This document shows positions 60,647 through 64,000 of a stretch of DNA of 64,000 bases, one piece after another. A program made the position numbers and the translations under genes. Origin of the DNA: Strigamia acuminata (taxonomy: Eukaryota; Arthropoda; Chilopoda; Geophilomorpha; Linotaeniidae); the NCBI GenBank assembly GCA_949358305.1, contig OX442323.1:62001-126000 (forward strand). Direction: 5' to 3'. The notes under the pieces were generated by a model. It had not been told where the DNA came from and made no database searches. It saw nothing but the letters and a program-made list of their open reading frames with translations. Positions within the stretch are counted from its first letter, which is position 1. Every line of letters starts with the position of its first letter.

Positions 60647-63600
60647 GTTGACTTAGCACAAACACCACAAGACCAATGTCTCTGAATGTTCAGAAATAGG
60701 GTTTAAACCTTAGTAGAAGGCTCCAATGTAAGTTTCAGAAACATCTAACCAATGATTTGGGAGAATAGACTTTTGATCTCATCACAGTTGACTTAGCACA
60801 AACACCACAAGTCCAATGTCTCTAAATGTTCAGAAATAGTGTTTAAACCTTAGTAGAAGACTTCAATGTAAGTTTTAGCAACATCCAAGCGCTGATTTGG
60901 GAGAATAGACTTTTGATCTCATCACAGTTGACTTAGCACAAACACCACAAGACAAATGTCTCTGAATGTTTAGAAATAGTGTTTAAACCTTAGTAGAAGA
61001 CTTCAATGTAAGTTTTAGCAACATCCAAGCACTGATTTGGGAGAATAGACTTTTGATCTCATCACAGTTGACTTAGCACAAACACCACAAGTCCAATGTC
61101 TCTGAATGTTCAGAAATAGTGTTTAAACCTTAGTAGAAGGCTCCAATGTAAGTTTTAGAAACATCTAACTAATGATTTGGGAGAATAGACTTTTGATCTC
61201 ATCACAGTTGACTTAGCACAAACACCACAAGACCAATGTTTCTGAATGTTCAGAAATAGTGTTTAAACCTTAGTAGAAGGCTCCAATGTAAGTTTTAGAA
61301 ACATCTAACCAATGATTTGGGAGAATAGACTTTTGATCTCATCACAGTTGACTTAGCACAAACACCACAAGTCCAATGTCTCTAAATGTTCAGAAATAGT
61401 GTTTAAACCTTAGTAGAAGACTTCAATGTAAGTTTTAGCAACATCCAAGCGCTGATTTGGGAGAATAGACTTTTGATCTCATCACAGTTGACTTAGCACA
61501 AACACCACAAGACAAATGTCTCTGAATGTTTAGAAATAGTGTTTAAACCTTAGTAGAAGACTTCAATGTAAGTTTTAGCAACATCCAAGCACTGATTTGG
61601 GAGAATAGACTTTTGATCTCATCACAGTTGACTTAGCACAAACACCACAAGTCCAATGTCTCTGAATGTTCAGAAATAGTGTTTAAACCTTAGTAGAAGG
61701 CTCCAATGTAAGTTTTAGAAACATCTAACTAATGATTTGGGAGAATAGACTTTTGATCTCATCACAGTTGACTTAGCACAAACACCACAAGACCAATGTT
61801 TCTGAATGTTCAGAAATAGTGTTTAAACCTTAGTAGAAGGCTCCAATGTAAGTTTTAGAAACATCTAACCAATGATTTGGGAGAATAGACTTTTGATCTC
61901 ATCACAGTTGACTTAGCACAAACACCACAAGTCCAATGTCTCTGAATGTAAAGAAATAGTGTTTAAACCTTAGTAGAAGCCTTCAATGTAAGTTTTAGCA
62001 ACATCCAAGCAATACATTTTGAAAAAAAAATTTTGAGCTTATTTCACATCGCAGTTGACTTAGCACAAACACCACAAGACCAATGTCTCTGAATGTTCAG
62101 AAATAGTGTTTAAACCTTAGTAGAAGGCTCCAATGTAAGTTTTAGAAACATCTAACTAATGATTTGGGAGAATAGACTTTTGATCTCATCACAGTTGACT
62201 TAGCACAAACACCACAAGATTAATGTCTCTGAATGTTCAGAAATAGTGTTTAAACCTTAGTAGAAGGCTCCAATGTAAGTTTTAGAAACATCTAACTAAT
62301 GATTTGGGAGAATAGACTTTTGATCTCATCACAGTTGACTTAGCACAAACACCACAAGACCAATGTTTCTGAATGTTCAGAAATAGTGTTTAAACCTTAG
62401 TAGAAGGCTCCAATGTAAGTTTTAGAAACATCTAACCAATGATTTGGGAGAATAGACTTTTGATCTCATCACAGTTGACTTAGCACAAACACCACAAGTC
62501 CAATGTCTCTGAATGTTCAGAAATAGTGTTTAAACCTTAGTAGAAGCCTTCAATGTAAGTTTTAGCAACATCCAAGCAATACATTTTGAAAAAAAAATTT
62601 TGAGCTTATTTCACATCGCAGTTGACTTAGCACAAACACCACAAGACCAATGTCTCTGAATGTTCAGAAATAGTGTTTAAACCTTAGTAGAAAGCTCCAA
62701 TGTAAGTTTTAGAAACATCTAACTAATGATTTGGGAGAATAGACTTTTGATCTCATCACAGTTGACTTAGCACAAACACCACAAGTCCAATGTCTCTGAA
62801 TGTTCAGAAATAGTGTTTAAACCTTAGTAGAAGGCTCCAATGTAAGTTTTAGAAACATCTAACTAATGATTTGGGAGAATAGACTTTTGATCTCATCACA
62901 GTTGACTTAGCACAAACACCACAAGATTAATGTCTCTGAATGTTCAGAAATAGTGTTTAAACCTTAGTAGAAGGCTCCAATGTAAGTTTTAGAAACATCT
63001 AACTAATGATTTGGGAGAATAGACTTTTGATCTCATCACAGTTGACTTAGCACAAACACCACAAGACCAATGTCTCTGAATGTTCAGAAATAGTGTTTAA
63101 ACCTTAGTAGAAGGCTCCAATGTAAGTTTTAGAAACATCTAACTAATGATTTGGGAGAATAGACTTTTGATCTCATCACAGTTGACTTAGCACAAACACC
63201 ACAAGTCCAATGTCTCTGAATGTTCAGAAATAGTGTTTAAACCTTAGTAGAAGGCTCCAATGTAAGTTTTAGAAACATCTAACTAATGATTTGGGAGAAT
63301 AGACTTTTGATCTCATCACAGTTGACTTAGCACAAACACCACAAGTCCAATGTCTCTGAATGTTCAGAAATAGTGTTTAAACCCTAGTAGAAGCCTTCAA
63401 TTTAAATTTTAGCAACATCCAAGCACTGATTTGGGAGAATAGACTTTTGATCTCATCACAGATGACTTAGCACAAACACCACAAGACCAATGTCTCTGAA
63501 TGTTCAGAAATAGGGTTTAAACCTTAGTAGAAGGCTCCAATGTAAGTTTTAGAAACATCTAACCAATGATTTGGGAGAATAGACTTTTGATCTCATCACA

Positions 63601-64000
63601 GATGACTTAGCACAAACACCACAAGACCAATGTCTCTGAATGTTCAGAAATAGTGTTTAAACCTTAGTAGAAGGCTCCAATGTAAGTTTTAGAAACATCT
63701 AACCAATGATTTGGGAGAATAGACTTTTGATCTCATCACAGTTGACTTAGCACAAACACCACAAGACCAATGTTTCTGAATGTTCAGAAATAGTGTTTAA
63801 ACCTTAGTAGAAGGCTCCAATGTAAGTTTTAGAAACATCTAACCAATGATTTGGGAGAATAGACTTTTGATCTCATCATAGTTGACTTAGCACAAACACC
63901 ACAAGTCCAATGTCTCTGAATGTTCAGAAATAGTGTTTAAACCTTAGTAGAAGGCTCCGATGTAAGTTTTAGCAACATCCAAGCAATACATTTTGAAAAA
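60647..64000. repeat. Satellite array, segment 4 (140-bp monomer), continues beyond the window
   Basis: 3.35 kb of the same satellite, about 24 monomers including three 147-bp variants. A TCTAAATG variant at 60821 recurs at 61381, marking a 560-bp (four-monomer) duplication. From about 61.9 kb to the end it matches 43.0-51.1 kb with element 2 removed, and carries the intact target site at 63640-63643. The array runs off the right edge. Confidence 0.98.

Noticed and set aside
1-64000. CENP-B box in the satellite monomer
   Set aside because: No sequence of the NTTCGNNNNANNCGGGN form is present; the monomer has almost no CG dinucleotides apart from AGCGCTG and ATCGCAG variants.

Overview
The window is animal genomic DNA made of a tandem satellite array interrupted by three young, full-length LTR retrotransposons. 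The animal assignment rests on the BEL/Pao-type gag and protease at 55463-58468, because BEL/Pao elements are known only from metazoans. The species cannot be told from the sequence. There is no host gene, rRNA, tRNA or CRISPR array in it.

About 43 kb (1-13650, 21927-44768, 50717-54069, 60647-64000) is one AT-rich satellite with a 140-bp monomer, roughly 300 copies by length. A 147-bp variant carrying an A9T4 tract occurs about 37 times. Monomers are organised into higher-order repeats: a 4,795-bp, 34-monomer unit at the left end, a 1,820-bp (13-monomer) duplication near 30-33 kb, and an approximately 8-kb or longer block shared between 43-51 kb and 62-64 kb.

Three elements sit in the satellite, each flanked by a perfect 4-bp target duplication. 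Element 1 (13651-21926, + strand, CATC) is 8,276 bp with 1,506-bp LTRs. Element 2 (44769-50716, - strand, ATGT) is 5,948 bp with 772-bp LTRs. Both have large internal regions with no recognisable protein. Element 3 (54070-60646, - strand, GTTG) is 6,577 bp with 1,358-bp LTRs and one 1001-codon reading frame. LTR pairs differ by one base (element 1) or by none that I can see (elements 2 and 3), so the insertions are recent.

The most exciting feature is the element 3 protein. It begins as a BEL/Pao Gag with three zinc knuckles and a retropepsin-like region. Where reverse transcriptase, RNase H and integrase should follow, it continues in frame into an apparently complete TK1-type thymidine kinase (P-loop, catalytic Glu, four zinc cysteines, lasso), and stops 35 bp before the 3' LTR. 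A retrotransposon has thus captured a nucleotide-salvage enzyme and lost its own polymerase.

The three elements differ in nearly all their sequence but share apparent cis signals: a primer-binding-site-like block after the 5' LTR, an exact 14-nt leader motif (ACACAACGCAATGT), an inverted repeat at the LTR start (TGTTGC...GCAACA), and a pyrimidine tract plus GCCGG motif, rather than a polypurine tract, before the 3' LTR. They look like a set of non-autonomous elements mobilised by one unseen autonomous BEL/Pao element.
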